From Tianweitania aestuarii (lineage in GTDB: Bacteria > Pseudomonadota > Alphaproteobacteria > Rhizobiales > Rhizobiaceae), in assembly GCF_018457165.1 (NCBI RefSeq), contig NZ_JAFMNX010000006.1:124001-188000 (forward strand): a stretch of 64,000 nucleotides of DNA, read 5' to 3'. Positions 36,647 through 46,842 of this stretch are shown here, piece after piece; position 1 is the first letter of the stretch; every line of letters starts with the position of its first letter. A program made the position numbers and the translations under genes. The notes under the pieces were generated by a model. It did no database searches, was not told where the DNA came from, and saw nothing but the letters and a program-made list of their open reading frames with translations.

Positions 36647-38446
36647 ATGGCCGCTAAAGAGCCGTCACCCGACGCTCGCCGCCGCTCGCTCGCTCCCTTG
36701 TCGCGCCTGCTTCCTTATCTGAAGCATTATCGTGGCCTGGTCGCCGGCGCCATCGTCTCGCTGATCATCGCTGCGGTGACCACGCTGACCCTGCCGATCG
36801 CGGTACGCCGCATGATCGATCACGGCTTCAACGGCGTGGAAACCGGCATGATCCAGGGCTATTTCGGCATGCTGGTGGCAATCGCCGCCCTGCTCGCTGC
36901 GGCCTCGGCCCTGCGCTATTATTTCGTCATCACGCTCGGCGAGCGCGTCGTCGCCGATCTGCGCCGCGACGTTTTCGCCCATGTGACGAAGCTCTCCTCA
37001 TCCTTCTTCGACACCGCTCATTCCGGCGAGATCGTATCGCGCCTGACGGCCGATGCCACGCAGATCAAGGCGGTGGTGAGTTCAACGGCCTCGCAGGCGC
37101 TGCGCAACACGATCATGACGATCGGCGCCATCGTGATGATGGTCGTCACCAGCCCGAAACTGTCGTCCATGGTGATCGGCGCGATCCCCATCATCGTGCT
37201 GATCCTGGTCGGCTTCGGCCGCTCGGTGCGCGCAAAGTCGCGCCATGCCCAGGACATGCTGGCGCAGGCCAGCGCTTATGCCGGCGAACAGATCTCGGCC
37301 GTGCGCACCCTCCAAGCCTTCACCAATGAAAGCATGGTGGTCGGTCGCTTTTCCGCAGCGGTTGACCGCGCCTTCGAAGCTGCCCGCTCGTCGATCATGG
37401 CGCGCGCCGTTCTCACCTTCTTCGCGATCTTCTTCATCTTCGCGTCGGTGGTGGCCGTGTTGTGGTTCGGCTCGCGCGATGTGCTGACCGGTGCCATGAG
37501 CCCCGGCACGCTCAGCCAGTTCCTGCTTTATGCGGTGCTGGCCGCCGGCGCGCTGGGCTCCTTGTCGGAAGTCGGCGGCGACTTTGCCCAGGCTGCCGGT
37601 GCAGCCGAGCGCATGAGCGACATCCTCGAGGAAGTGCCGGATGTCGGGGCGCCTTCAAACCCCCAGGCCCTGCCCGCCAAGGCGCTCGGCGCAATCGAAT
37701 TCCGGCAGGTGTCCTTCGCCTATCCCTCGCGTCCCGGCATGCCGACGCTGACGGATCTCTCCTTCGCGGTGCGTCCCGGCGAAACGGTGGCCATCGTCGG
37801 GCCGTCCGGTTCGGGCAAGAGCACGATCTTCTCCCTGCTCATGCGCTTCTACGATCCGAACGCAGGGTCCGTCGTGATCGACGGCGTCGATCTGCGCCAC
37901 GCCGATCCGATCGACCTGCGCGCCCGCATGGCCGTCGTGCCGCAAGACGTCGCGATCTTTGCCGACACGGCCGGCGGCAACATCGCCTTCGGCAAGGCCG
38001 ATGCCAACCAGGACGCGATCGAAGCGGCCGCGCGCGATGCCCTGGCCGACACCTTCATCCGCAATCTCAATCACGGCTACGACACCCAGGTCGGCGAGCG
38101 CGGCATCACCTTGTCGGGCGGACAGCGTCAGCGCATCGGCATCGCCCGCGCCATTCTGCGCGACGCACCGATCCTGCTGCTCGACGAAGCGACGTCCGCC
38201 CTCGATGCCGAAAGCGAAACGCTGGTGCAAACGGCGCTCGAACGCCTGATGCAGGGCCGCACCACGCTGGTGATCGCCCATCGCCTGGCAACCATCCTCA
38301 AGGCCGACCGCATCCTGGTGCTGGACGGCGGCCGTATCGTCGAGGAAGGCACGCATCAAACGCTGGTGCAGAAGAACGGCGTGTACGCCAAGCTCGCCCG
38401 CCTCCAGTTCGAGCACGGAGCCGACGCCTTCCAGGCTGCTGAATGA
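36647..38446 (+). CDS. ABC-type exporter (fused permease/ATPase)
   Basis: This half-transporter has 599 residues: six membrane helices in the first 330 residues, then an ATPase with Walker A GPSGSGKST, Q-loop VVPQDVAIFADTA, signature LSGGQRQRIGIAR, Walker B ILLLDEATSALD and switch IAHRL. It belongs to the MsbA/lipid and multidrug exporter group; substrate unknown. The ATG with AGGAG six bases upstream is clearly better than an earlier one in the rpmE promoter region. Confidence 0.93.
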   Translation: MAAKEPSPDARRRSLAPLSRLLPYLKHYRGLVAGAIVSLIIAAVTTLTLPIAVRRMIDHGFNGVETGMIQGYFGMLVAIAALLAAASALRYYFVITLGERVVADLRRDVFAHVTKLSSSFFDTAHSGEIVSRLTADATQIKAVVSSTASQALRNTIMTIGAIVMMVVTSPKLSSMVIGAIPIIVLILVGFGRSVRAKSRHAQDMLAQASAYAGEQISAVRTLQAFTNESMVVGRFSAAVDRAFEAARSSIMARAVLTFFAIFFIFASVVAVLWFGSRDVLTGAMSPGTLSQFLLYAVLAAGALGSLSEVGGDFAQAAGAAERMSDILEEVPDVGAPSNPQALPAKALGAIEFRQVSFAYPSRPGMPTLTDLSFAVRPGETVAIVGPSGSGKSTIFSLLMRFYDPNAGSVVIDGVDLRHADPIDLRARMAVVPQDVAIFADTAGGNIAFGKADANQDAIEAAARDALADTFIRNLNHGYDTQVGERGITLSGGQRQRIGIARAILRDAPILLLDEATSALDAESETLVQTALERLMQGRTTLVIAHRLATILKADRILVLDGGRIVEEGTHQTLVQKNGVYAKLARLQFEHGADAFQAAE

Positions 38447-38475
38447 AAAAAGGCCCGCTCGAAGCGGGCCTTTTC
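38447..38475. terminator. bidirectional terminator between ABC exporter and terC
   Basis: The stem AAAAGGCCCGC/GCGGGCCTTTT has A-rich and T-rich flanks on both sides. It ends 3 bases from the TerC stop and directly follows the exporter stop, so it can stop both convergent transcripts. Confidence 0.9.
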
Positions 38476-38478
38476 GTA

Positions 38479-39231
38479 TCAGTGTAGCTGTGCCGGCTTT
38501 GCCCGGCTCTTTCGCCGACGCGCCAACATGTTGAGCACCTCCACAAGCGCCGAGAAGCCCATCGCGGCATAGATGTAGCCTTTGGGAACCTTGAAGTGGA
38601 AACCTTCGGCGATCAGCGTCATGCCGATCATCAAAAGGAACGACAACGCCAGCATGACGATCGTCGGGTTCTTGGCGATGAAGCGCGACAGCGGCTCTGC
38701 TGCAACAAGCATCACGGTCACGGCCGAGATAACGGCAATGAACATGATGGCGATTTCATCGGTCATGCCGACTGCCGTGATGATGGAGTCCACCGAAAAC
38801 ACCAGATCCAGCACTAGGATCTGTGCAATGGCCGAACCCACGGTCAACTGGACGGTCTTGCCAACCATGTTGCTCTTGTCGTCCACGACATCCACCGTGT
38901 GATGGATCTCCTTCGTGGCTTTCCAGACAAGGAACAAACCGCCCGCGATCAGGATGAGATCCTTCCACGAGAAGGCGATGTCGAAAGCCGTGAAGACGGG
39001 TTCCGTCAGCTGAACGATGATGGAGATGGTGAAAAGCAGGCCGAGACGCAGAACAAGTGCGGCACCGATGCCGAGCCGTCGCGCAAACTGCTGCTTTTCC
39101 GGCGGCAGTTTGTTGGTGAGAATCGAGATGAAGATCAGATTGTCGATCCCCAGCACGATCTCCATAACCACCAGCGTCGCAAGCGCGACCCATGCGGTTG
39201 GATCGTTGATAAACCCGAAATACTCGGTCAC
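38479..39231 (-). CDS. TerC-family membrane protein
   Basis: This 250-residue protein has about seven membrane helices, with the TerC signature [15 protein letters not shown] near residue 25 and a symmetric [18 protein letters not shown] near 145; both carry the conserved Asp residues thought to bind metal. TerC members are linked to metal (for example Mn) export and to metallation of secreted enzymes; tellurite resistance itself needs other genes, which are absent. Confidence 0.93.
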   Translation of the reverse strand: MTEYFGFINDPTAWVALATLVVMEIVLGIDNLIFISILTNKLPPEKQQFARRLGIGAALVLRLGLLFTISIIVQLTEPVFTAFDIAFSWKDLILIAGGLFLVWKATKEIHHTVDVVDDKSNMVGKTVQLTVGSAIAQILVLDLVFSVDSIITAVGMTDEIAIMFIAVISAVTVMLVAAEPLSRFIAKNPTIVMLALSFLLMIGMTLIAEGFHFKVPKGYIYAAMGFSALVEVLNMLARRRKSRAKPAQLH

Positions 39232-39349
39232 GGCCTAAAATACCCTTTCTTCATCATTGAAGTCGGCAAGAGGTAAGGCCAATTTCGGCTTCTACAACAC
39301 GGCACCTGCTGACATTCCCGTTATCACGAGCCTGTCATCGATCCGTGAG

Positions 39350-40174
39350 CTACTGCCAGAAGGCCGGAATCGTCTCTTCCAAGCGCGGTCCGAGGCGCAG
39401 CGGCGCGATCTTTTCGGCTAGACCGGTGCGGTCGGAAATCTGCACACCGACACCGCAAATCGTCGCCGGACCGGATGCTGCTTCCATGCGCCCCTTCGGC
39501 ACCTTGGATAGAAAGCGGTTCAGCGGCTCGTCTTTTTCCATGCCCAGTGATGAATCATAATCGCCGCACATGCCGGCATCCGACATATAGCCCGTGCCGC
39601 CATTCAGGATCTGATGATCACCAGTCGGCTGATGCGTATGCGTGCCGACAACGAGGCTGGCGCGACCATCCACGAAATGGCCGAAACAGACTTTTTCGCT
39701 GGTGGCTTCGGCATGAAAGTCGAACACCACCGCATCCGCCTGCTCACCCAGCGGACAAGCCGCAAGCTCGCGTTCGCCGGCCTGGAACGGATCGTCCAAC
39801 TCCGGATGCATGAAGATGCGGCCCATGATGTTCGACACCATGACCCGCGCGCCATTGCGCGCGATGTAGAGACCGGCCCCCTTGCCCGGCGTACCCTTGG
39901 GAAAATTGGCGGGACGCAGGAAGCGATCTTCGCGCGCTGCAAACCCGAGCGCTTCGCGCTGGTCCCAAACATGGTTGCCGGTGGTGACAACATCAGCGCC
40001 GGCCTTGATCGTTTCGTGGAAGATGTCTTCGGTAATACCGAAGCCACCTGCCGCATTCTCGCCGTTGACGATGGTGAAGTCGAGCTTGAGGTCGGCGATC
40101 AGGCCCGGCAGGCGTTCCCATACAGCCGTGCGGCCAGTGCGCCCCACCATGTCACCGAGAAAAAGCAGTCGCAC
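39350..40174 (-). CDS. ymdB: YmdB-like metallophosphoesterase
   Basis: This di-metal phosphoesterase has 274 residues and belongs to the TIGR00282/YmdB family (2 prime,3 prime-cyclic nucleotide phosphodiesterase in Bacillus). Motifs are FLGDMVGRTGR, VNGENAAGGFGI, TTGNHVWDQRE, DFHAEATSEK and VVGTHTHQPTGD, giving all metal ligands. The start is set at a GTG that follows GGAGG by eight bases; an ATG 18 bases earlier would place the ribosome site inside the gene. It adjoins the 5-FCL gene on the same strand. Confidence 0.92.
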   Translation of the reverse strand: MRLLFLGDMVGRTGRTAVWERLPGLIADLKLDFTIVNGENAAGGFGITEDIFHETIKAGADVVTTGNHVWDQREALGFAAREDRFLRPANFPKGTPGKGAGLYIARNGARVMVSNIMGRIFMHPELDDPFQAGERELAACPLGEQADAVVFDFHAEATSEKVCFGHFVDGRASLVVGTHTHQPTGDHQILNGGTGYMSDAGMCGDYDSSLGMEKDEPLNRFLSKVPKGRMEAASGPATICGVGVQISDRTGLAEKIAPLRLGPRLEETIPAFWQ

Positions 40175-40228
40175 GTTCCAAACCTCCGCCACATACTGAT
40201 CAATAGCTGGCTTGCTGAAAACGTCCTA

Positions 40229-40807
40229 TCAGCCCGGCTCGAAGGCGCGCAAGCCGCTCTCTGTCAGCATTTCGGACAAGCGGATATCATGCGGTTCGTT
40301 CGGCACGAAGTCGACCTGCTGGCAATCGAAGGCAACGCCGATCAAGCGCGGCAGGATGCCCTTGGCATGCAAGCCGGCGATCGCGCGATCATAATAACCT
40401 GCACCATAGCCAATGCGGTGGCCCCGATTGTCAAAAGCCACCAACGGCACCAGCATGACGGTCGGATCAAGCACAGCGGCGGTCTCCGGCGGGCCCATAG
40501 TGCCGAAGCCCATGTCGATCAGCTTTCCATCGGGTGTGTATTCACGAAATACGATGGTCGTCCTGTCGAGGATCGCAGGCAAACAGATCCGTGCACCGAT
40601 CTCAGCGAAAGCAGCCATCAAGGGATGCACATCCACTTCGGTGCGCATCGGCCAGAAGCCTGAAACAACTGCGCCTTTTGCGATGCCGAACTCACCAACT
40701 TGATCCGCCATCGCATCGGCCGCCCGAGATCGATAATCCGGCGACAAGGCATCGCGCCGTTTGAGCGTTTCCGAGCGCAGCGATTTCTTCAGGAGAGCGG
40801 TATCCAT
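40229..40807 (-). CDS. 5-formyltetrahydrofolate cyclo-ligase
   Basis: This enzyme converts 5-formyl-THF to 5,10-methenyl-THF with ATP. The 192-residue protein from MDTALLKKSLRSETLKRRDA has KGAVVSGFWPMRTEVDVHPL and the C-terminal VPLVAFDNRGHRIGYGAGYYDRAI signature of the YgfA family. The upstream in-frame extension overlaps the RNA gene described next and is rejected. In alphaproteobacteria and gammaproteobacteria this gene usually follows the 6S RNA gene, and that seems true here. Confidence 0.95.
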   Translation of the reverse strand: MDTALLKKSLRSETLKRRDALSPDYRSRAADAMADQVGEFGIAKGAVVSGFWPMRTEVDVHPLMAAFAEIGARICLPAILDRTTIVFREYTPDGKLIDMGFGTMGPPETAAVLDPTVMLVPLVAFDNRGHRIGYGAGYYDRAIAGLHAKGILPRLIGVAFDCQQVDFVPNEPHDIRLSEMLTESGLRAFEPG

Positions 40808-40884
40808 GAAGCGTTTATGAGCGAGAAAACCGCTAGACGCGACCACAGAAGCGGCAAGATGCGGCTTCCTCTCGCAAAGAGCGC

Positions 40885-41050
40885 AGTAAAATTGAAAACG
40901 AAGAGAGGTGGCGAACCAGGACAACCGGTGAAGAGATCGATCCCGGGACCTACAACGTAGGTGGGCGCCGTGTGTCCAAACCCACGGGTCTGAACAGGGA
41001 CAGCTCCCTTGAGATCAATAAGGCCCCGAGAATTATGTTACTTCTGTCGC
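40885..41050 (-). ncRNA. ssrS: probable 6S RNA
   Basis: On the minus strand, directly upstream of the 5-FCL gene, lies a G+C-rich stretch with no gene and strong internal pairing. It includes CCCGTGGGTTTGGACACACGG followed by GCGCCCACCTACGTTGTAGGT and CCCGGGATCGAT. This agrees with my memory of rhizobial 6S RNA sequence and with the conserved ssrS-ygfA order. 6S RNA mimics an open promoter and sequesters housekeeping RNA polymerase. The ends are approximate. Confidence 0.7.
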
Positions 41051-41067
41051 GAAGCCCAGAACGCCGA

Positions 41068-41514
41068 CTACTTAGATAGTCCTCTCCGCCGCACTTCGCC
41101 AGTGGCGATCCCTGCTTTCCGACCAACTTTGATAAGCCGATGATGCCACAACAGCAGCAGCGGAACGCCAATCAGTTCAAGGCACAGACCGAGAAGGTGA
41201 CCGGCACTTGGCACGCCATCCACAAACAAAGACAACAACCGCGCCAAGCCGCCGCAGATCGTGAGAACACCGAGGAGACGAAAGCGGCTGGCCGAACGAT
41301 CGAGATCCCACAGGCACAGCCACCAGCTGATCCCGAAGGCTAGAAAAATTCCGGATAAGAACCGGAGATGACTTGCGAGGTCTGTCGGAAAAGGCGGCTG
41401 AACGCGAAGAAAGTCGGGCCCGAGCACGACGCCGGCCAAGCCGGCGGAGACCGGAACCAGCGCAAGCAGCGCCACGGTGATTGTGAAAAGAAGACGTTCG
41501 GCTGCAAGCGACAT
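41068..41514 (-). CDS. DUF4345 family membrane protein
   Basis: This 148-residue protein has four predicted membrane helices (about residues 8-28, 48-70, 80-97 and 105-122). It matches small DUF4345-type proteins of rhizobia (AGLAGVVLGPDFLRVQ, LRFLSGIFLAFGISWWLCLWD). Function is unknown. The leader is odd: GGGGAAT/ATTCCCC forms a hairpin touching the ATG with the ribosome site GGAG in the loop. It lies between the probable 6S RNA gene and the moxR cluster. Confidence 0.8.
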   Translation of the reverse strand: MSLAAERLLFTITVALLALVPVSAGLAGVVLGPDFLRVQPPFPTDLASHLRFLSGIFLAFGISWWLCLWDLDRSASRFRLLGVLTICGGLARLLSLFVDGVPSAGHLLGLCLELIGVPLLLLWHHRLIKVGRKAGIATGEVRRRGLSK

Positions 41515-41631
41515 GGGGAATCTCCATTCCCCTTGGGAACGCGCTTGAGCCTGCGCGGTTTCGCGAGGCGTGTCGATTGGCTAAGAAGGCAGAAAGACTG
41601 CAGGGTTCACTCACAGATGCAAGGAGAAGCA

Positions 41632-42471
<840 letters not shown>

Positions 42472-42481
42472 GGAAACCGTC

Positions 42482-42928
42482 ATGGAAGGCATGGAAGTTC
42501 GCCCGGCAACACGCGATGATGAAGCCGACTGGCGCCGGCTTTGGACGGAGTACCTCGACTTCTACAACACCAAGGTGCCGGAAGAGGTGTATGCCGAGAC
42601 CTGGAAACGCCTGCATACGGCGGGCGAGTTCGAGCCGAAGTGTCTGCTTGCGGTGACCCATACGAAACCGATGGGGCTGGTGCACTTCCTGTATCATCGG
42701 ACCACCTGGACGGTGGCCAACAACTGCTACCTGCAGGATCTCTATGTCGATCCGGAGCGCCGCGGCACCGGGCTTGGACGCGTGCTGATCGAAGCGGTGA
42801 AGCGTGTTGCTGCCGAAGATGGCATCTCTAACCTGTATTGGCTCACCCAGGAGTCCAATACCACGGCACGACAGCTCTATGACCGCCTTGCAAAGAATAC
42901 CGGCTTTATTCGCTATCGGATGGATTAA
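42482..42928 (+). CDS. GNAT-family N-acetyltransferase
   Basis: This 148-residue acetyltransferase has the acetyl-CoA binding loop LQDLYVDPERRGTGLGRVLI, then YWLTQESNTTARQLYDRLA, typical of GNAT proteins. The substrate is not evident. It starts 10 bases after moxR and ends 11 bases before the VWA gene, so the three are an operon. An ATG nine bases downstream is an alternative start. Confidence 0.92.
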   Translation: MEGMEVRPATRDDEADWRRLWTEYLDFYNTKVPEEVYAETWKRLHTAGEFEPKCLLAVTHTKPMGLVHFLYHRTTWTVANNCYLQDLYVDPERRGTGLGRVLIEAVKRVAAEDGISNLYWLTQESNTTARQLYDRLAKNTGFIRYRMD

Positions 42929-42939
42929 CGGGTCGAGCG

Positions 42940-44130
42940 ATGTTCATCCCCTTCTTCCTCGAACTCAAGGCCGCGCGCATTCCCGTTTCGCTTCGGGAAT
43001 ATCTCAGCCTACTCGAAGGGCTTGAAGCGGATCTCGTTGAGTATGACGTCGAGGGTTTCTATTACCTCGCACGCGCAGCGCTGGTGAAGGACGAGCGCCA
43101 CATCGACCGCTTCGACCAGGTCTTTGCCCATGTCTTCAAGGGACTGGACGCTGTCACGGGCGAAGACGGGATGGAAGCGGCCAATCTGCCGGAGGAATGG
43201 CTCCGGCGCCTGGCTGAAAAGCATCTGACCGAAGATGAAAAGAAGCTGGTCGAGGCGCTTGGCGGCTTCGATAAGCTCATGGAAACGCTGAAACAGCGTC
43301 TGGAAGAACAGAAAGGTCGCCATCAGGGCGGCTCGAAGTGGATCGGCACCGCCGGCACCTCACCTTTCGGCGCTTATGGCTACAATCCCGAGGGCGTGCG
43401 GATCGGCCAGCACGAAAGCCGTCATCGCCGCGCGGTGAAGGTCTGGGACAAGCGGGAATTCCGAAATTTCGACGACTCGGTCGAACTCGGCACCCGCAAC
43501 ATCAAGGTCGCGCTGAAGCGCCTGCGTCGCTGGGTACGCGAAGGGGCTGCCGATGAACTCGACCTTCCCGGCACGATCCATGCCACGGCCGAGCACGGAT
43601 ATCTTGACGTGCAAACAAGGCCGGAGCGACGCAATGCGGTGAAGCTCTTGATGTTCTTCGATGTCGGCGGCTCGATGGACGATCACATCAAGATCGTCGA
43701 GGAGCTGTTTTCCGCCGCCCGCGCCGAGTTTCGGCAGCTGGAATATTTCTACTTCCACAACTGCCTTTATGAAGGCGTGTGGAAAGACAATCGTCGTCGT
43801 CATGCCGAGGTGATCCCGACCTTCGACGTGCTGCATCGCTATGGTCCCGATTACAAAGCGATCTTTGTCGGCGATGCTTCCATGAGCCCGTACGAGATCG
43901 CGCATCCCGGCGGCTCCGTGGAACACTGGAACACGGAAGCTGGCGCGGTCTGGCTGCAACGTGCGCTTCAGCAATGGCCGGGCACGATCTGGCTCAACCC
44001 CAGCGCTGAGCGGCTATGGCCTTATACGCATTCGATCTCGATGATCCGTGAGATCTTCAACGACCGCATGTTTCCTTTGACGCTGACCGGCCTGGAAGCG
44101 GCGACGAAGGCGCTGTCGCGCAAGCATTGA
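42940..44130 (+). CDS. VWA-domain CoxE-like protein
   Basis: This 396-residue cytoplasmic protein has an N-terminal helical domain (ELKAARIPVSLREYLSLLEG) and a C-terminal von Willebrand factor A domain. The metal site reads LMFFDVGGSMDDH, that is D-x-G-x-S rather than the usual D-x-S-x-S, followed later by IFVGDASMSPYEI. That variation fits the COG3825/CoxE-like group from memory. It is the expected partner of the upstream MoxR ATPase. Confidence 0.9.
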   Translation: MFIPFFLELKAARIPVSLREYLSLLEGLEADLVEYDVEGFYYLARAALVKDERHIDRFDQVFAHVFKGLDAVTGEDGMEAANLPEEWLRRLAEKHLTEDEKKLVEALGGFDKLMETLKQRLEEQKGRHQGGSKWIGTAGTSPFGAYGYNPEGVRIGQHESRHRRAVKVWDKREFRNFDDSVELGTRNIKVALKRLRRWVREGAADELDLPGTIHATAEHGYLDVQTRPERRNAVKLLMFFDVGGSMDDHIKIVEELFSAARAEFRQLEYFYFHNCLYEGVWKDNRRRHAEVIPTFDVLHRYGPDYKAIFVGDASMSPYEIAHPGGSVEHWNTEAGAVWLQRALQQWPGTIWLNPSAERLWPYTHSISMIREIFNDRMFPLTLTGLEAATKALSRKH

Positions 44131-44193
44131 GCGGAGCACTGGCCCCGCGCTGCGCGGCTTCCTACATAAGACCCCGAACAAGGGAGCCCGATC

Positions 44194-44601
44194 ATGGACA
44201 CCGCAACCGCTTATCCTGTTACCCGCACCGACGCCGAATGGCGTGATCGACTGACGCCTGAACAATATGCCGTCATGCGCGGCCACGGCACCGAGCGTCC
44301 GGGCAGCTGCGCGCTGCTTCACGAGAAGCGGGCCGGCACGTTTGTCTGCGCCGGCTGCGATCAGCCGCTGTTTGAATCCAACCTGAAATTCGAGAGCGGC
44401 ACCGGCTGGCCGAGCTTCAACGATCCGGTTGACGGGTCGGTCGAAACAACCGTGGATCGCTCCTACGGCATGGTCCGCACCGAGTGTCATTGTGCACGCT
44501 GCGGAAGCCATCTCGGCCACGTCTTCGAGGATGGCCCGCCGCCAACCTATCTGCGCTATTGCATCAACGGCGTGGCGCTGAACTTCGTCCCCGAAAGCTG
44601 A
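44194..44601 (+). CDS. msrB: peptide-methionine (R)-S-oxide reductase
   Basis: MsrB repairs oxidised methionine. The 135-residue protein has zinc-binding Cys52/Cys55 ([11 protein letters not shown]) and Cys100/Cys103 ([13 protein letters not shown]), the GTGWPSF motif, and catalytic Cys123 in [11 protein letters not shown]. It has no signal peptide, so it is cytoplasmic. It stands alone after the VWA gene. Confidence 0.97.
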   Translation: MDTATAYPVTRTDAEWRDRLTPEQYAVMRGHGTERPGSCALLHEKRAGTFVCAGCDQPLFESNLKFESGTGWPSFNDPVDGSVETTVDRSYGMVRTECHCARCGSHLGHVFEDGPPPTYLRYCINGVALNFVPES

Positions 44602-44680
44602 GTGCACGCACTGCTAAGGCTTCATTAACCATAAAGCGGCTATCGCGGATTGTGTCTTTGACAATCCGCGGAGCGCCACG

Positions 44681-45310
44681 ATGTCCCTTTCCCGCCGCAG
44701 CTTCCTTTTGGGAGTCTCTTCCTTGCTCGCGGGCTGTGCGACCTCGCAAGTGCCGCCACCGATGCTGAGCTATGCGGCCGTTCCCGACGAGCAGTTCCCG
44801 CTCGCGGCCATGCCGCTGGATGTGTTCCCGGCCGAACTCCACCGCAAGGAAGTCGCCTATCCCACCAAGCTGAAGCCCGGCTCGGTCGTAGTCGACACGC
44901 CAGCGCGTCGTCTTTACTTCATCTTGGATGATGGCCGCGCCATTCGTTACGCAATCAGCGTCGGTCGCGCAGGTCTCGCCTTGAGCGGCGGCGCTACGGT
45001 TGGACGCAAGGCAAAGTGGCCTACCTGGACGCCGACGGCAAACATGATGCGCCGTGAAGCCCGCTACAAGGCTTATGCTGGTGGTCTACCGGGCGGGCCG
45101 ACCAACCCGCTCGGCGCGCGCGCAATGTATCTGTACCGACAGGGGCGCGACACGATGTTCCGCATCCACGGCACGAACCAGCCGAAGTCGATCGGTCATG
45201 CCATGTCGAGCGGCTGCATTCGCATGCTGAACCACGATGTCATCGACCTTTACGACCGCGTGGACGTTGGCACGCAGGTCGTCGTGATCCAGGCCGAGCC
45301 GGTCGCCTAA
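44681..45310 (+). CDS. L,D-transpeptidase (YkuD family), exported
   Basis: This 209-residue envelope enzyme forms 3-3 crosslinks in peptidoglycan or attaches proteins to it. It starts MSLSRRSFLLGVSSLLAGC, a twin-arginine-like signal with a lipobox Cys. The catalytic motif IHGTNQPKSIGHAMSSGC, followed by IRM, holds the nucleophile Cys. The 5 prime region includes TTAACCAT, a CtrA half-site. The enzyme fits the cell-wall theme of the window. Confidence 0.94.
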   Translation: MSLSRRSFLLGVSSLLAGCATSQVPPPMLSYAAVPDEQFPLAAMPLDVFPAELHRKEVAYPTKLKPGSVVVDTPARRLYFILDDGRAIRYAISVGRAGLALSGGATVGRKAKWPTWTPTANMMRREARYKAYAGGLPGGPTNPLGARAMYLYRQGRDTMFRIHGTNQPKSIGHAMSSGCIRMLNHDVIDLYDRVDVGTQVVVIQAEPVA

Positions 45311-45334
45311 AGCACTGGGCTTCAAGCCAGACTA

Positions 45335-45595
45335 TCAGGCCATGCCGAGGGCGTTCATGTAGAGGTCGAGAAGCGCCTCTGCTTCTTCGCGCTCAGCCTG
45401 GTCCTGCTTGCGCAGTCGAATGATCTGCCGAACCGCCTTGGTGTCGAAGCCCGTGCCCTTGCACTCGGCGTAAACATCCTTGATGTCGTCCGAAATGGTC
45501 TTCTTTTCCTCTTCGAGACGCTCGATGCGCTCGATGAATGCGCGCAGCTGGCCAGCCGCTACGGTTTGCGAGGAATCGGTGACTTCATCGGCCAT
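45335..45595 (-). CDS. gapR: GapR-type nucleoid-associated protein (DUF2312)
   Basis: This 86-residue coiled-coil protein contains [20 protein letters not shown] and the DUF2312 hallmark [18 protein letters not shown]. Its Caulobacter homologue GapR binds overtwisted DNA ahead of replication and transcription and stimulates gyrase/topo IV. The ATG has GGAGAA upstream; the upstream frame extension is not conserved. It is probably transcribed alone. Confidence 0.94.
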   Translation of the reverse strand: MADEVTDSSQTVAAGQLRAFIERIERLEEEKKTISDDIKDVYAECKGTGFDTKAVRQIIRLRKQDQAEREEAEALLDLYMNALGMA

Positions 45596-45715
45596 GCTGT
45601 TCTCCAGAAATACGGGAAGCGACTCGGAAACATTGCCGTAGGTCGCGGGGCGGTTCGATGCCAAAGCAGCCGGGACGGGTCAAGCCCGTTTGGCCAGGCT
45701 TTGGTTCGCAACCGA

Positions 45716-46027
45716 TCAATGATCGTGCGGATGTGTTGTTTCGAAGGCGGCCTTCTGTTCAGGCGACGCTTCAGTCTGGTGCTTCGCCTGCCAGTCAGCA
45801 TAAGGCATGCCGTAGACGATTTCCCGCGCCTCATCCTTCGACATGACCTGTCCTGCCCCGTTGGCCGCTTCGCGATACCAGTTGGCAAGGCAGTTGCGGC
45901 AAAAGCCCGCAAGGTTCATCAGGTCGATATTCTGCACGTCGCTACGATGAGACAGATGCGCGAGCAGGCGCCGGAACGCTGCCGCCTCGAAGTCGCGCTG
46001 CTGCTCGGGTGACAATTCAGGTGCCAT
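45716..46027 (-). CDS. DUF1244 family protein
   Basis: This 103-residue protein contains AAAFRRLLAHLSHRSDVQNIDLMNLAGFCRNCLANWY, the DUF1244 core. Two conserved Cys residues and a His suggest metal or redox chemistry, but no function is established. The ATG preceded by GGAAAGG is preferred to a TTG two codons before. It starts 2 bases after the amidohydrolase gene, so the two form an operon. Confidence 0.92.
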   Translation of the reverse strand: MAPELSPEQQRDFEAAAFRRLLAHLSHRSDVQNIDLMNLAGFCRNCLANWYREAANGAGQVMSKDEAREIVYGMPYADWQAKHQTEASPEQKAAFETTHPHDH

Positions 46028-46029
46028 GT

Positions 46030-46842
46030 TCAACCTTTCCGATGATCCACTGGCCCGGTGCGCGAGCCGAAATGCTGGATCTCATGGATATCGGGACGGG
46101 CATTGATCGCGTCAAGGATCGGCACAAGCCGCTCGACCCAGCTGTCGACCCCTGCCTGATCAGCAATGAGGTCCTGCCGAATCTCGAGCAGCGCATGGGC
46201 GTAGCCCTGAGTGATGGCGTGGCTATACATCGAATCGCCTCGCAAGGCGCCGTCGTAAGGTTCGTTATCACCGACACACAAAGCAGGATCGGCGGCCAGC
46301 ATTTCGATCAGAGGCCAGGCGACGCGATGATCCGTGTCCCACAGAACGCCAGCGTGCCACGGCCGGACAAAGCCCTGCATGACTGGCGTAAAGGAGTGAA
46401 TGGAAAAGACTAGTGGCGCTCGCCCATTGGTTTGAAAAACCCGCTCGACGGCCGCATCAACAGCGCGATGATAAGGGCGATAGAACTTTTCTAGGCGCAA
46501 CGCGCGCTCAGCTGCACTCATCGGATAATTACCGGGAATAACCGTACCGTCATACAGTTGTCGGATCAGTGTCGGGTCATCGTCACCGCGATTGGGATCG
46601 ATCAACAATCGCGAAAACTGCCCAAGCACCGCCGGCACGTTCATGGTCTTTGCCAAACCGCGCGTGGTGGCTTCCACGCCGATGTCATACGCGATGTGGC
46701 GCTCGAACTCCGAAGGTGGAAGGCCTAGGCTGTTATAGCTTGCAGGCAGTTTGCGTCCGGCATGATCGGCAACAAGCAGCAGGCCCTTGCTCCAATCACC
46801 ATCGATCACTTCGTAAGGCTGAAAATCTGAGTCGATCATCAT
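46030..46842 (-). CDS. N-formylglutamate amidohydrolase family protein
   Basis: This protein of about 270 residues shows the family motifs LLVADHAGRKLP, HIAYDIGVEATTRGLA, LIDPNRG, VFSIHSFTP and DNEPYDG. The family cleaves N-formylglutamate in histidine catabolism, but rhizobial relatives without hut genes may act on other N-acyl amides; no hut genes are seen. It is followed by the DUF1244 gene. The start is uncertain within one or two Met codons. Confidence 0.88.
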   Translation of the reverse strand: MMIDSDFQPYEVIDGDWSKGLLLVADHAGRKLPASYNSLGLPPSEFERHIAYDIGVEATTRGLAKTMNVPAVLGQFSRLLIDPNRGDDDPTLIRQLYDGTVIPGNYPMSAAERALRLEKFYRPYHRAVDAAVERVFQTNGRAPLVFSIHSFTPVMQGFVRPWHAGVLWDTDHRVAWPLIEMLAADPALCVGDNEPYDGALRGDSMYSHAITQGYAHALLEIRQDLIADQAGVDSWVERLVPILDAINARPDIHEIQHFGSRTGPVDHRKG

